A stretch of 64,000 bases of DNA from Chaetoceros tenuissimus. Lineage: Eukaryota; Bacillariophyta; Thalassiosirophyceae; Chaetocerotales; Chaetocerotaceae. Position 1 is the first letter of the stretch. Every line of letters begins with the position of its first letter. The position numbers were made by a program, and so were the translations under genes. The notes beneath the pieces were generated by a model that did no database searches, had not been told where the DNA came from, and worked only from the letters and a program-made list of their open reading frames with translations. The stretch spans positions 6,868-70,867 of the forward strand of contig BLLK01000071.1 of NCBI GenBank assembly GCA_021927905.1. The letters are read 5' to 3'. Positions 1 to 10,360 of the stretch are shown here, in pieces.

Positions 1-1399
1 GACCAACAAAAGTTAAGCCTTGTTGTTTGTAAATTGTATTGGCATTGCACACCATTCCTTGGCTGCGAAGAAACTTGGCAATAATCTCTGCCTCAGAAAG
101 AGAACCAATACATGTGTTATCTGACGAAGAAGGACTCTCGGAAGCTGTAAATACACTTTTTGCTCTTTTCTCTTCACGGAAACGATGCTCCTCCTCAATT
201 CTTTCCTCAAACTTGGTCTTTCCCAAAGTGAACCCATTAGAAAATGCACCATCTACACCATACTCACCTCTATCTTCTGCACTCTCTTCAGTTGCTTTGT
301 CCATTGAATCTGAAACAGTACCAACTTTTCTGATTGTTGCCAAATTGTTCACGTTTCCACTTAAATGAAATAAGTTAGAAATGAGATCAACAGGTTATGA
401 ACCTTCAAAAATTATTATTCAAAAAATTTTTTTGAAGGGTTTGTAACCTATGAATGTACTTACTCTGAAATCTGTACATCGAAAAACACAACATTGTCTT
501 CAAACGCATCTTGGAGATTCCAAAAGGAACTGGACTCATCAACAACTAAGAATTTCTTGAAGAGGGACAACAACGAACAATAAAACTTGAGAGCTTCTCC
601 TCTTTTCATGGTTGAAACACTTGGAAGTGAAATTTCATCGTTTTCAAGAGTTTTGATGATAGTCTTCAGATCAATCTCTCTAAAACAAAGAAATAGATTC
701 TTGCGCACAAACTCTGCAAAGTTGGTTGCTAATTTTGCAAAGGCACGATCCTGACAATGCATGATAGTATTCTTTGTAATGCTAGCAAGAGAATCTGCTC
801 CTTGTTTTGCAAATCCCTTCATCATTTCGGTAATAGGAGCAGTAAGCAGCTTGTATTCAGTGTCTTTTTTTCTTGACTTTGCAAAGTCTTCGCAAGTCTT
901 GAAATCAGGAAGTGAATCGACACATAGAAGTTGATGAAGAACCTTCACCTTAGACTCCTGGTTGTTTGCAGAAGCAACAAGACTCTGGATACTTTCAAGA
1001 GAATCGAATCCAACCCAATTTGCTACAGGGGCGATGCTCACTGAAGCAAAGTTCTTGACAAGACTACTCATAAGCTGGTCAAGATGCACATCATCGAGAT
1101 GGGAAAGAAGCTTCACCAAAAGGTCCTTTCTTGAACTGAGAAACTCAGCTTCACGAATGTTGGAAGTACAATCCATGACATAGGAATGTTTCCCAAAGTC
1201 CTTCACTTTTTTGGCAGAGACATGATCAAGTTCAAAACCTTCCGCTTCAAAAGTCTTTGAATTTAAATTTTGTTTAGTTTTGAACTTTCACATATGATGG
1301 ATGATTAACAAAGACAAATCAACTTACCTTAAACTGAAACTTAACAATGGTTTCAAGTTGCTCAAGAAGAGACTTAACATGGGATCCAGAAACTTTCAT
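1..1399 (-). CDS. Unrecognised protein, C-terminus off the left edge
   Basis: Three exons can be joined: 1328-1399, 464-1254 and 359 down to 1, where the window ends with the frame still open. Donors are GTAAGT and acceptors end in AAG, and the reading phase is kept across both junctions. The product begins MKVSGSHVKSLLEQL and is mostly helical and charged in its first 290 residues. An acidic linker follows, then a segment rich in E, R and K (EERIEEEHRFREEKRAKS). I see no signal peptide, membrane span or familiar motif and do not recognise a family. The gene is divergent from the large unknown gene starting at 1874, and the two share a 474-base promoter region. The second intron carries an inverted repeat resembling one in an intron of that neighbour. 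Confidence 0.6.
392..449. repeat. Inverted repeat inside intron 2 of the leftmost gene
   Basis: AGGTTATGAACCTTC followed by an A/T stretch is mirrored by GAAGGGTTTGTAACCT, giving a potential hairpin of about 20 imperfect pairs. Read in the sense of the minus-strand intron, the element lies shortly after the GTAAGT donor. A closely similar element sits just after the donor of an intron at 4440-4540 in the neighbouring gene. Confidence 0.6.
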
Positions 1400-1873
1400 G
1401 ATTGATATGTTGACAGATTGACAAAACGAATTATACTTTTTGATAAAATATGAGTGCACCAAAAAAGTTAGAATCGTCGTTTTTTTCCCTCATTTCCCTC
1501 GGAGTTGCTCAACGCTCGCTCATCCAAATAAAAAAGTTTTATACTTTCTCCAACGCACACAACACAAAAGATTTCTCGTGCGTTGGAAACAAAAACATTA
1601 TAGCTGTGAAATAACTTGTTATTGTTCGAGAATATAATATGTTAGAGAATGCGTTAGACGACAAACTATAAAGAATGAACGTTTTTGATTTGCTACAAAA
1701 ATGAAGTGATTGTGGGAAACACAGAAAAAGAAGAATAAAATAGCTCTTAAAACACCTGTTGGCTTTTGAAGAACATATGTACACATCAACTTTTACAAAC
1801 ACATCATTCAATTTATTCTACTGTCATAGTTTTCCGAAGGGAATTATATAACCATAACACAAATAAACTCTAC
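1400..1873. other. Divergent promoter region of the first two genes
   Basis: This 474-base spacer lies between two start codons that point away from each other. It is AT-rich, with no convincing ORF or RNA gene. An in-frame upstream ATG at 1766 could extend the right-hand gene by 36 residues, but the MM at 1874 gives a more ordinary hydrophilic N-terminus. Confidence 0.5.
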
Positions 1874-4800
1874 ATGATGACTACTGAAACTCAAGTACAA
1901 TCTCCAAGCAGCGTAAGATCTGTTACTCCAACTAGCATCAGTGTTAATCACACTTTTGGCGACATCTTTGAAACTGTGCGAATCAAAGTAAAGATCCCTA
2001 TTCTCCTTGGTTTACTTCCTTCTGTAGACAACAAGACATACTTGCAGCCTAATGTAAACCATCACCATTCTAGTGATGGTGTCTCCTTTTCCAACCTTCA
2101 TGATGCATTTAGCAAATGGATTGTGGATGGCAAGGGTATTGTGTCTACTGAGTTTGACGCAATTCTTATGACTGAACTCAAAACAGAGCCGAGTGGAACA
2201 GGAAATGTTGCATTCAATCTTTTTGAAGTTGACTCTACTAATCGTGCAGAGGAAATGTTTGGATTGGTCCAGTGGAACAAATCACAAACTAAATCAGCTC
2301 TTCAAAAACTCATGGCATATAGCAATGAATTCAAAGATATTGATACTCTTCAAAAACTCAAATTGTCAATGCAAAAACTACTTAAAACCGAAAATCAAGA
2401 AGATGTAAGTAAACACAAAGCAATTTTTATCACAGCTTGTAGATGTTTTCTTACATATCTCTCTCAGGGACACTACTTCTTAGGATTCACTGACGGTTCT
2501 CACAGAACCAAGTCACTCTGGAAACTCATGTCGTCTTTGGCTTCTAAAGAAAACTTCAAAAATCAGATTATGAACAATGATCAAGAAGTTTTCATCAATG
2601 TATCTTTCTTTAGAGAAGATGTACGTGTGCAACATTACCAACTTCGTGAGTTGATGTTGATCACGCAGAATTATTCTGGACACATTATGCAGATGAAACA
2701 ACAAACAGTAGGACATTCCCTATATGATTGCTACAATTTGTTTGCTACAAACAGTCTAGCTACTGTCCACAATCATCTTTCTGTATTGAATTGTGACGAA
2801 CCGAGTAAAAAAAAAGTGGTTTCAACAAAACATGCTTACTATATGCAACACACAGTGGAAAAATTTTCAAGGATGCAGCATTAACACCAATTCTTCAAAC
2901 CTTTTTGGTTCAGTTTTTTTACAATGACCAGTTTGCAAACTGGTGTCTCTCGGCTCTTCATCGTACTAAAATGGGGCAGAAAGAGCTAACCACTCATTTC
3001 ACTGGTAGAGAAGATATAAAAAAAAGCTATCCTGGAGTACGTAGAACAATTATGAAATTGAAAAAGGCATACATACTCCCAAATACTAACATCTCCAAAA
3101 TGTTTCTTCTTTACAGGCTTTTGACAATTTAATTTGGTACCCAGTTCTTTTCCAAGCATTGACTGTGTCTCATATCAAGAATGCATTGAAACATCACGAC
3201 TTGAATATGAAATATGGAAGCAAAGACAACATAAAACTTCCAATACAGTGTGCTATGTTATTTTCCCTCGGGCGACTTTTTATATTCTCCCCGAAAATGA
3301 CAAAAGAAATACTTCCGGCAATGACATACATGCAAGAATCTTCTACTCTCACCCCATATCGGTATGTATTCTAGACAATCTCTTTCTCGTTGAAACTTAT
3401 TTTACAGAAATTTAACAGTTCAAATCAATGTTAGGCTTGGGCTGATTCAGTCGCTTGCGTATGATGCTACTGACTTCCTACTCAAGTATTTCAATACATA
3501 CTTTACTGATACAGCCCAACATCAAACAAACTGGATCTTGCGATACATATTTCGATGCAATATTGAGAAACAATTGCTACTTCTCTACAAACTTGTTGAC
3601 ACTAAAGACCTTGATTCAAAACTTACACATCCAGCTAATAAGTATGGAAATGATGCTTACGAAGATTCAATTATCCACTCTCTTCACTGTAGAGAAGGTC
3701 TTACTCAGCAAGAAGAAGATTCAAACGAAGACAAGAAAAACCAGAAAAAGAAAAACCAGACAAAGAAAAAGGAAACAGAAAAAGAAAAAACGAACGTACC
3801 TGTTCTACTGGCACCAAAAATTGGGTCCGTCGTAGTAGCTGATAGGGTTCTTTTCTCATACTTGAGATATATTGTTTTTGTATTAACAATTGAAAACATC
3901 CATGTACAGATTCTTCCAATAATGAATTTATTGTTGAATGCTGAACTGTCAAAAGGAGATGTGAATAAAGAGATAAATCAACGTCGATTGGAAAATAATG
4001 ATGCATACCTTGATTCGTGCATGTTGAAACAAGAGATAGTCCTTGGAAATAAAACCTTGTCTCTTGACCCAAAAAATTTCATTCAGCAGATTTTTAACAA
4101 TACTGACAAAGACCAAACTCTAGATCCGATCAAAATATTGTTAGACTGGTTCAATACAATTCACAAGGACAATGTTACTATAGAGTCCACGCAACTGCGG
4201 TTCCATCGACATGTAAAAGGGGATCCTGGAATAATTTCATCTAATTTTGGCGATGTTGTCGCGTACATAAACAGACACAAAGACAGATTAACATGTTCGT
4301 TCCCATTGCGTACAGAGGCTGCAGAAAAAAGGAAGTAAGTTTTGTATTTAAATCTCCTGTGTACTTTCTATTTGCAAGTTGCTCACACAATCTTCTTCAA
4401 TAGAAACGAAAATAAGAATCCTGTTACTCCTTCAACAAAGTAAGATAGGTTATGAACCTTCCAAAATTTTTTTTCAATAAAAATTTTGGAAATGTCCCAT
4501 CTCAAACTCAACATTCTCACATTTTCTTTTATCTTTACAGGAGAAAGAAGACAGAACCAAATAAACAACAAAATGAACTTGAGCTCCATGAAACGACTAC
4601 AGATGTAACTCAGAATGAAACTCAAGAAGACAACACACAACCGGCAAGACGATCTTTGAGAAGTAGAACAAATGTGTCTTATGTCCAACCTGATGATGAT
4701 GAATCTTCTATACAAGAAGAAACTTCACCTCTAGAAAAAGCAACTATTGCTAATGAAGACAAAGACGATGATGAATACCTCAACACACAAGACGAAACTG

Positions 4801-6347
4801 CTACGAATTCCTTCGACAATGAAGATCAAGAAGAGGAGAATGGTGACGAAGTTGATGAAGAGAGTCCAACTATCCAACAAGAGATAGAAGACTTAGCGCA
4901 AGACAATGACGTCAGTGTCGCATCAGATGAGGCAATGACTCTATTTCAATTACAATTGAAATTTGATGACGACTTATTTTTTGATCTCGACGAAAAGATT
5001 TTGCCTTACCTTGGTGAACAAGATAAAATCTCACCTATCATGCCTAGGCCAGGACAAAACACTGAGAAGGCGTACGCAAAAATGGTAGACAACATGAGAT
5101 CGCAGCTTTTGTTTGAAGTTTACAAAATTTATGCCTTCGTCCTAAAAGAGAATAGATGCACAGCAAATTGGAATTCATCTAGAGCGTTTCTGTTCACGAT
5201 TGGTTATGCATATGACTGTCTCTACCTAAAACCTCTTTTCCATCGGTTGATGCAATTTGTCCCGTGCTTTGATGCAATGTTTTCGAAGATTCAAAGGAAC
5301 ACAACAAAGGAAACAGTACTTGTTTCATTCAATGATACATGTATTTCTGACACATTACATTTGCATCCAAAATATGACTCAAAGTTTAAACATTTCATTG
5401 ATGTCACTTTCACACGTAACCAAGAGAGATATCGTACAATCCTTGATCAGAGAATGAAATTAGTATCTCTCTTCAAAAACAACAACCCTTGGTTTCCTAC
5501 GATGTTCCAATATAATCCAACCTCCAGAAATGAAAACTGGGACAGACATCTTCAGCAGGCAAATTATGAAGAATATCTCACGTATGAAGACTTGTCCCAC
5601 AAAACAAAAGACTATATTCATATCAGAACTTCAATGGAGAGTGACAAGATTTTACCTTTTCTTTCTGAATTTGGATTTGAAACAGAGAAATTTGAGAGTA
5701 TCACTGTAGACACCATGGGAAAAAGCGTTACAGACGGAACATTTCACAAGTTCCTTGTACCACATTCTGCGTCGTTGTACGAAAATCTTTTATTCAGTAG
5801 TGATGTCATTGCTGCATCCAATGTGTTAAGAAAAGATGATGACTACGTGAGGATTACTCTCTACGATGAATCTAAACAAGAAGAACAATACTTTCAGCAT
5901 AATGAACTCACCCATGTCCTTGTCATCAAACTAGAAACGGGAAAAACTTATCTTTCGCCATATAGTGAAGACTTCTTCCCAGTTTACAAAGTTAGAGCTC
6001 GCATCAGACCTCGTATACATCAAATGACGAGATGTACAAATATTCTAGGAGATATTTTTGATGTTCCACACACTTCTATTGAAGTCATTGAAGAAGATAC
6101 CGATAGTACTGTTATTGAGTTTGGAGATAGAAATCAAATGATACCTATTTTGAAAAAGAGGCAAAATTCCAACAAGTATACATACGTATCAGACGATCTT
6201 CAATATCTGTTCTCTATAGGTGAAGGAAGCTTTTCCATGCAATTTTTTGCCAAAGATTGGGAAGTAACTGGTGACCTATTTTATGACTTTGATGAGGTAT
6301 ACACTATCAATGACTACTACAACAAAGTTATGAAAATTACAACATAA
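1874..6347 (+). CDS. Large unrecognised multi-exon protein
   Basis: Readable exons are 1874-3036, 3117-3361, 3435-3795, 3910-4334, 4404-4439 and 4541-6347, joined by GT-AG introns in consistent phase; the 3796-3909 intron is a multiple of three and could be retained. Around the run of nine A at 2807-2815 the frame changes by one base, and protein-like sequence continues in the new frame (KIFKDAALTPILQTF). This is an assembly error, a real disruption or slippage. The product is about 1,300 residues. It has a helical first half, a lysine/glutamate-rich basic linker near 3700-3790, an acidic serine/threonine-rich linker near 4560-4920 that includes RRSLRSR, and a folded-looking C-terminal half. 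There is no signal peptide, membrane span or catalytic motif that I recognise. It could be a nuclear protein, judging only from the basic patches. Confidence 0.6.
4447..4492. repeat. Hairpin element just after an intron donor
   Basis: The intron at 4440-4540 opens GTAAGATAGGTTATGAACC. It then contains a perfect 13-base inverted repeat, TTCCAAAATTTTT and AAAAATTTTGGAA, at 4459-4492. The AGGTTATGAACCTTC segment matches the element at 392-449 in the neighbouring gene. Confidence 0.6.
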
Positions 6348-6795
6348 TCTAATCTTTATTTCATCACTGTATAATACTTCTCGTACTGCGTATGCAGCCT
6401 GTATTGTGCCACTTGGGGGAACTGTCAACTTCACAACTTCCAACTAGTCCCAACCCAACATGACGGACCCCCCTCCGGTTATTCATTACATGCTTGCATT
6501 CATGAATACAACTGACGTTTCATAAAAGGAGGTGGTGGTCTCAAGTTTATTTGAAGCAGCTATCCAGATTGCTAAATTAGAAAAAGTGATCTTTTGTTCA
6601 TCATCTCAGCGCGCACTGAACACTGAACTGATGAAACCTCTATCAAAAGATACACATCGAAAGATACACATCTCCATAGATCATCGGATCGGGTAGCAAA
6701 TACATCTTCTCATAGATTTGTTTTACATCCATCATATTCACACATCTCAAAACACGAATCTAGTAGACTTCTATTAATCTGTACATCGAAGCAAA
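6348..6795. other. Intergenic region upstream of the DEK-like gene
   Basis: No ORF of note. The spacer presumably holds the 3' end of the large unknown gene and the promoter of the DEK-like gene. A short CATCGAAAGATACACAT-type direct repeat occurs near 6650-6672. Nothing else stands out. Confidence 0.4.
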
Positions 6796-8019
6796 ATGAG
6801 TGACGACGAGAAAGTAAATGTGAAAGCAGAAGATGCTACTCCATCACCAAAGAAAACACCAAAGAGCGGAAGAAAGAAGAAAGAAGCAAAGAGAAAAGTT
6901 CAAACACCGGCATCTGAAGCATCTTCATCTTCCAAGCGTTCGCGGAAATCTGCTCAATCTTTTGAACCTGTGAACTTTAAGGAAGAGACTGTTGATAAGA
7001 ATAGTATTGAAATACCTGCTGGTCGTGGAGACAAGCTTCAAGACATTTCTGTCATCCATACCACTATCAACAATATGAAAAGTGAGGATCCTGTGCTGAG
7101 AGCTTTACACAAGTTCTTACTTGGTGGTGTGGGGGGATGCCTCGGTAGAGGTCGCACTCCAAACAAATTGTTGAAGAAACAGGTATTGGAGTTTTCTGGA
7201 TATTTACCAGAAGTAATTGAGGGAGACGAGGAGAGTGAAGAGGCTGAAAGAATTGCGGAGGTAAGTTCTCTTGGGATGAAGTGATGTTGCTTCCATGGTT
7301 CATTTCTAACGTTTGTACTGTATCATTTCTTTACGCAGGAACGCATGCAGGATAAGACTGAAGCACTCTCACTTCCTCTCATTAAAACATTTTGTGACAT
7401 TCTGTACGTTAACAGAGGTCCTGAAAATGGAAAGATTGCAAGTAAGCCGATTCTAATTGATCGTATGCTAGATTTTCTTGCAGAGCCATCGGAAGATGGA
7501 ATTACTGTATCCAAAGGGAAAAAGCGGGGCCCAAAGCCAAAGGACGAAACAGCAGAGGACGACGATGTCGAGGTATCCATTGATCCAGAGAAAGCAGAGC
7601 TAAAAGCTGTTCGAAAATTCTTTCGAGCTTATCTCATCATCTTCAATGAAGACAAAAGGTCTGTAGAACATTTAACAACTCTCGCGGAAGAAAAGTTTGG
7701 ATTAGATTTTGACGAGGATAAGAAAACCGAACTTACGAGTCTGCTTGAGAAAGAGATTCGTGTAACAGAAAAAAGGGCAAAGAAAGCACTTCGGATGGAA
7801 AAAGCGACAAAGATTGTGGAGGCGAGATACAAAAAAGCAGAAGAAGAAGAAAATGCGAAGAACAAGGATGCAGCAGCTGATGTCCCGGAGACAGTAGCCA
7901 AGGACGTAGAAGAAGAAGCAGCAACAGCAGAAGCAGAAGTAGCAACAGCAGAAGCAACAGCAACAACTGCGGATGAGGAGATGAAGGATGAAGTGAAAGA
8001 AGAATCTGCCAAAGAATGA
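6796..8019 (+). CDS. DEK: DEK-type chromatin-associated protein
   Basis: Exons are 6796-7260 and 7339-8019 (GTAAGT...CGCAG), giving about 381 residues. A basic, serine-rich N-terminus is followed near residues 70-140 by the conserved DEK core: EIPAGRGDKLQDI, then an IHTTINNM helix and FLLGGVGG, ending at the LEFSGYLPE motif. The SAP-like segment follows (LPLIKTFCDIL...DRMLDFLAEP). After a KKRGPKPK basic patch comes a DEK-C-like helical domain near residues 240-295 (KAVRKFFRAYLI...TSLLEKEI). The last 80 residues are a low-complexity K/E/A tail. DEK proteins bind DNA and histones in the nucleus and influence chromatin topology and splicing. The domain order matches plant and animal DEK proteins. 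Role in this organism is inferred from the family. Confidence 0.85.
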
Positions 8020-8414
8020 GTATAGTGACATCTCTAATCTAAGAAAGGAGGATCCTTGAAGGGGGAAGTTGAGGAAATTTCAACACGTAGTTGAAAGATG
8101 CGAGTCCATGTCGCAAAATAGGAAGGAAATACTCAAAAAGAGGGTTTTGAGTAATCTCCAAGATAATCATACTAAGAAGAAATCTATTTGATTTTCATGA
8201 ACGTATGTTCTGACAATCTGTATCAAAGTTCCAATTATTGTATATGATTGATAATGTAATAACTTTCATTCTTGCGACTATAAGCTGTTGTTACTTATTT
8301 CTGCTCTCGTCACTAAGTCTACTTGTAGATAATCGATTCAAGATATATTATTACCACAACCAACCGTCCTTACATTGTGAATCTATCGTATTACAATCAT
8401 ATTATTCTATCCTA
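8020..8414. other. Convergent intergenic region
   Basis: The 3' flanks of the DEK-like gene (+) and the MFS transporter gene (-) meet here. A small ORF at 8238-8420 is hydrophobic only by AT-rich composition and is not supported. I see no RNA gene or repeat. Confidence 0.4.
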
Positions 8415-9827
8415 CTATAATATAGCTAGCGCAGCTGTGCCTAAGATCGCACAAGTCCCCGCGAACATACATTCCGATCCATTTGGGAGAGAAGCCATAT
8501 CTGATATTGCCCCCAGCAGGAATGGTGCAAAAAGGTAAACACTGTCACCAGCTGCTCTTGGCAATGCAATAGCTGTAGCCTCAGAACCTTCTGGAGCTAG
8601 CTCTTGCGCCAGTGCCATTGTGCTTGGATTCTGCGCTGCGACTGAAATGCTCCATGTGATGACGCAAAACGAGAATAATAACCAAGCTGGCACAGAACCT
8701 GTATTACCTGCTGCTAAAGCAAAAGGAATAGCTATTAATCCTATTCCTGATGCAAGTCCAGTGATTACAAGTGTATTTTTGCTACCAATCTTATCTACCA
8801 AGTATCCCCCAAGAGGAGCGCCAATTAAACCTGATAACCCAGCAGCTGACAGTAATTCCCCAGCTCCCATAGCTCCATTTGGAAAGATTTGACTGGCAAT
8901 CAATGGAATAGAAGCTATCTTTGCGGCATACCCAAATTTTTCACCAATCATAAATATTGAAAGCCCTCTCCACTCACTTTGCTTCAAAAGTTCTCCCCAC
9001 TCCAAACTTTCTCTCTTATTTTCGATTGAGTCACGATTTGAGGAATTTGTTTCTTGTATAGTTTCAGGTAAAAATACATATAATCCAAGAGTAATCAATG
9101 CAGCTGCTGTAACACATAAAAATGCAGCTCTCGCTGAATAAGATTCAACGACAAACCCTCCAACTGGAGCACCTATTGCAATACCCAAAGCCAACACAGC
9201 TTGTTGCGAAGCCAATGCTCTTCCTCTCAAAGAGGGAATTGTATTTGCAAAGTCCGCTAAAATTCCACGCTCACCACTCTCAGAGATGCATCGACCTGCT
9301 CCTAACCCAAGTCTTGCGATGACGAGAGGGATAATGGACTGTGAAAGTGCTGTTCCAAGGTCAGATATTGCTATGATACCCATTCCAATCATCATCGCAG
9401 GCTTTCTAGCTTTGTCCGCATATTCCCCACTGACCTTTGCAAGAAGTAATAAAGCCAAAGCAGGTGCTGAAATCACAATACCATTCATAGCTCCACTAAG
9501 ACCTATTTCCTTCCCATACAAAGGAATTGTAGGAATGACTGCTCCAACTCCAATGAATAAAATAAACTGAGCGAATAGAAGTAGACCCAATGGTTTCGCA
9601 GTAGACTTTGGTATTCCAATAATGCTAGAAATCTCCTCATTGTTGACTGAATTTAGATTCGTTTGAAGTCCATCCTTTTGTCTCGATTCTTTGCCATATC
9701 TGCGTAAAGTGAAGTTCTTCTTTGATATGTTAGTTTGACGCTTCGAAATTTGCCTCGAAGATGTACTTTGAAATGCACTGCATTGCATCAAGATTACTAG
9801 AAAAATCAACTTCTTTATAGTAATCAT
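8415..9827 (-). CDS. Plastid-targeted MFS transporter
   Basis: A single-exon gene of 470 residues. The first true ATG is at 9827; the frame is open upstream only through a TTG. The N-terminus MITIKKLIFLVILMQCSAFQ is a signal peptide with Phe right after the predicted cut, the diatom plastid pre-sequence pattern. A basic Ser/Arg-rich transit stretch follows. From about residue 80 there are roughly twelve hydrophobic segments typical of the Major Facilitator Superfamily, with a loop-2 DKARKP motif and GAPVGGF in the middle, and a long hydrophilic loop between the two halves near residues 260-280. It resembles TetA-like drug:H+ antiporters and their plastid-envelope relatives. The substrate cannot be read from sequence. 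A CRE-like TGACGTCA lies about 150 bases upstream. Confidence 0.82.
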   Translation of the reverse strand: MITIKKLIFLVILMQCSAFQSTSSRQISKRQTNISKKNFTLRRYGKESRQKDGLQTNLNSVNNEEISSIIGIPKSTAKPLGLLLFAQFILFIGVGAVIPTIPLYGKEIGLSGAMNGIVISAPALALLLLAKVSGEYADKARKPAMMIGMGIIAISDLGTALSQSIIPLVIARLGLGAGRCISESGERGILADFANTIPSLRGRALASQQAVLALGIAIGAPVGGFVVESYSARAAFLCVTAAALITLGLYVFLPETIQETNSSNRDSIENKRESLEWGELLKQSEWRGLSIFMIGEKFGYAAKIASIPLIASQIFPNGAMGAGELLSAAGLSGLIGAPLGGYLVDKIGSKNTLVITGLASGIGLIAIPFALAAGNTGSVPAWLLFSFCVITWSISVAAQNPSTMALAQELAPEGSEATAIALPRAAGDSVYLFAPFLLGAISDMASLPNGSECMFAGTCAILGTAALAIL

Positions 9828-9975
9828 GATGCCTTTGATTTCTTGGAAAAAGAGATTCAAATGAAGATTATATGAATATACTCGTACGTATCAATGCACA
9901 ACACATGGTAGTACCTCAGTGAGAAAGATAAAGCTGATGAGGTCGTCATCGTCTTCCTCGCTTTTGCGCGGGAAG

Positions 9976-9994
9976 TGACGTCATCATATATAAA
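9976..9994. promoter_or_regulatory. CRE-like TGACGTCA with adjacent TATA-like stretch
   Basis: TGACGTCA at 9976-9983 is a perfect palindromic bZIP/CRE site, and ATATATAAA follows at about 9986-9994. It lies about 150 bases upstream of the start of the minus-strand plastid MFS gene. In diatoms TGACGT elements are known CO2/cAMP-responsive sites. Function here is inference. Confidence 0.4.
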
Positions 9995-10005
9995 CTTCAC
10001 CCTGA

Positions 10006-10124
10006 CACGACGGTTAGACATCCAACTGAAACTGTAAAATAGATATTCATTTTTCCAAAATAATTTTATTTTTTACCGCATGGTCCAAGGCGCCACTTCT
10101 TCTCACTCTTCTAGCAGTTTCAAG
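10006..10124. repeat. Direct repeat, left copy (partner at 14037-14157)
   Basis: CACGACGGTTAGACATCCAA and AGATATTCATTTTTCCAAAA, followed later by TCTCACTCTTCTAGCA, recur in the same order and orientation at 14037-14157 with a few small indels. The two copies bracket the peroxidase/amine-oxidase gene. Confidence 0.8.
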
Positions 10125-10360
10125 CCTATGGAATCCCTCTTGTATTTTCTTGAAGCAAAGTTTTCATGGCAATGAGAGATGGCGAGATTTTGTCGGATGC
10201 AAAAAAGACCGATTTGGCGAGAATCAATCATGGTTCGAGGTTAGTTGTTGAAGATGGTATATTTTATTCATTATCTTTTATTCTGTGAAAAAATCTCTTC
10301 TAATTTCTTTCATCTAGAATCGAATGGATGATTGGCAACTGCTTTCCGTCACCATTACAA

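Larger units (their letters stand above)
9828..10360. other. Intergenic region with CRE site and one repeat copy
   Basis: This spacer holds the MFS promoter, the CRE-like site at 9976 and the first copy of a ~120-bp direct repeat at 10006-10124. The remainder up to the amine-oxidase stop codon at 10361 shows no ORF. Confidence 0.5.

Noticed and set aside
2805-2855. Possible 51-base intron spanning the A9 run
   Set aside because: It is a multiple of three, so removing it would not resolve the frame change, and its donor is weak.
7629-8031. Overlapping minus-strand ORFs with long Leu, Cys, Phe or Ser/Ala runs
   Set aside because: They are frame shadows of the GAA/GCA-rich low-complexity tail of the DEK-like gene.
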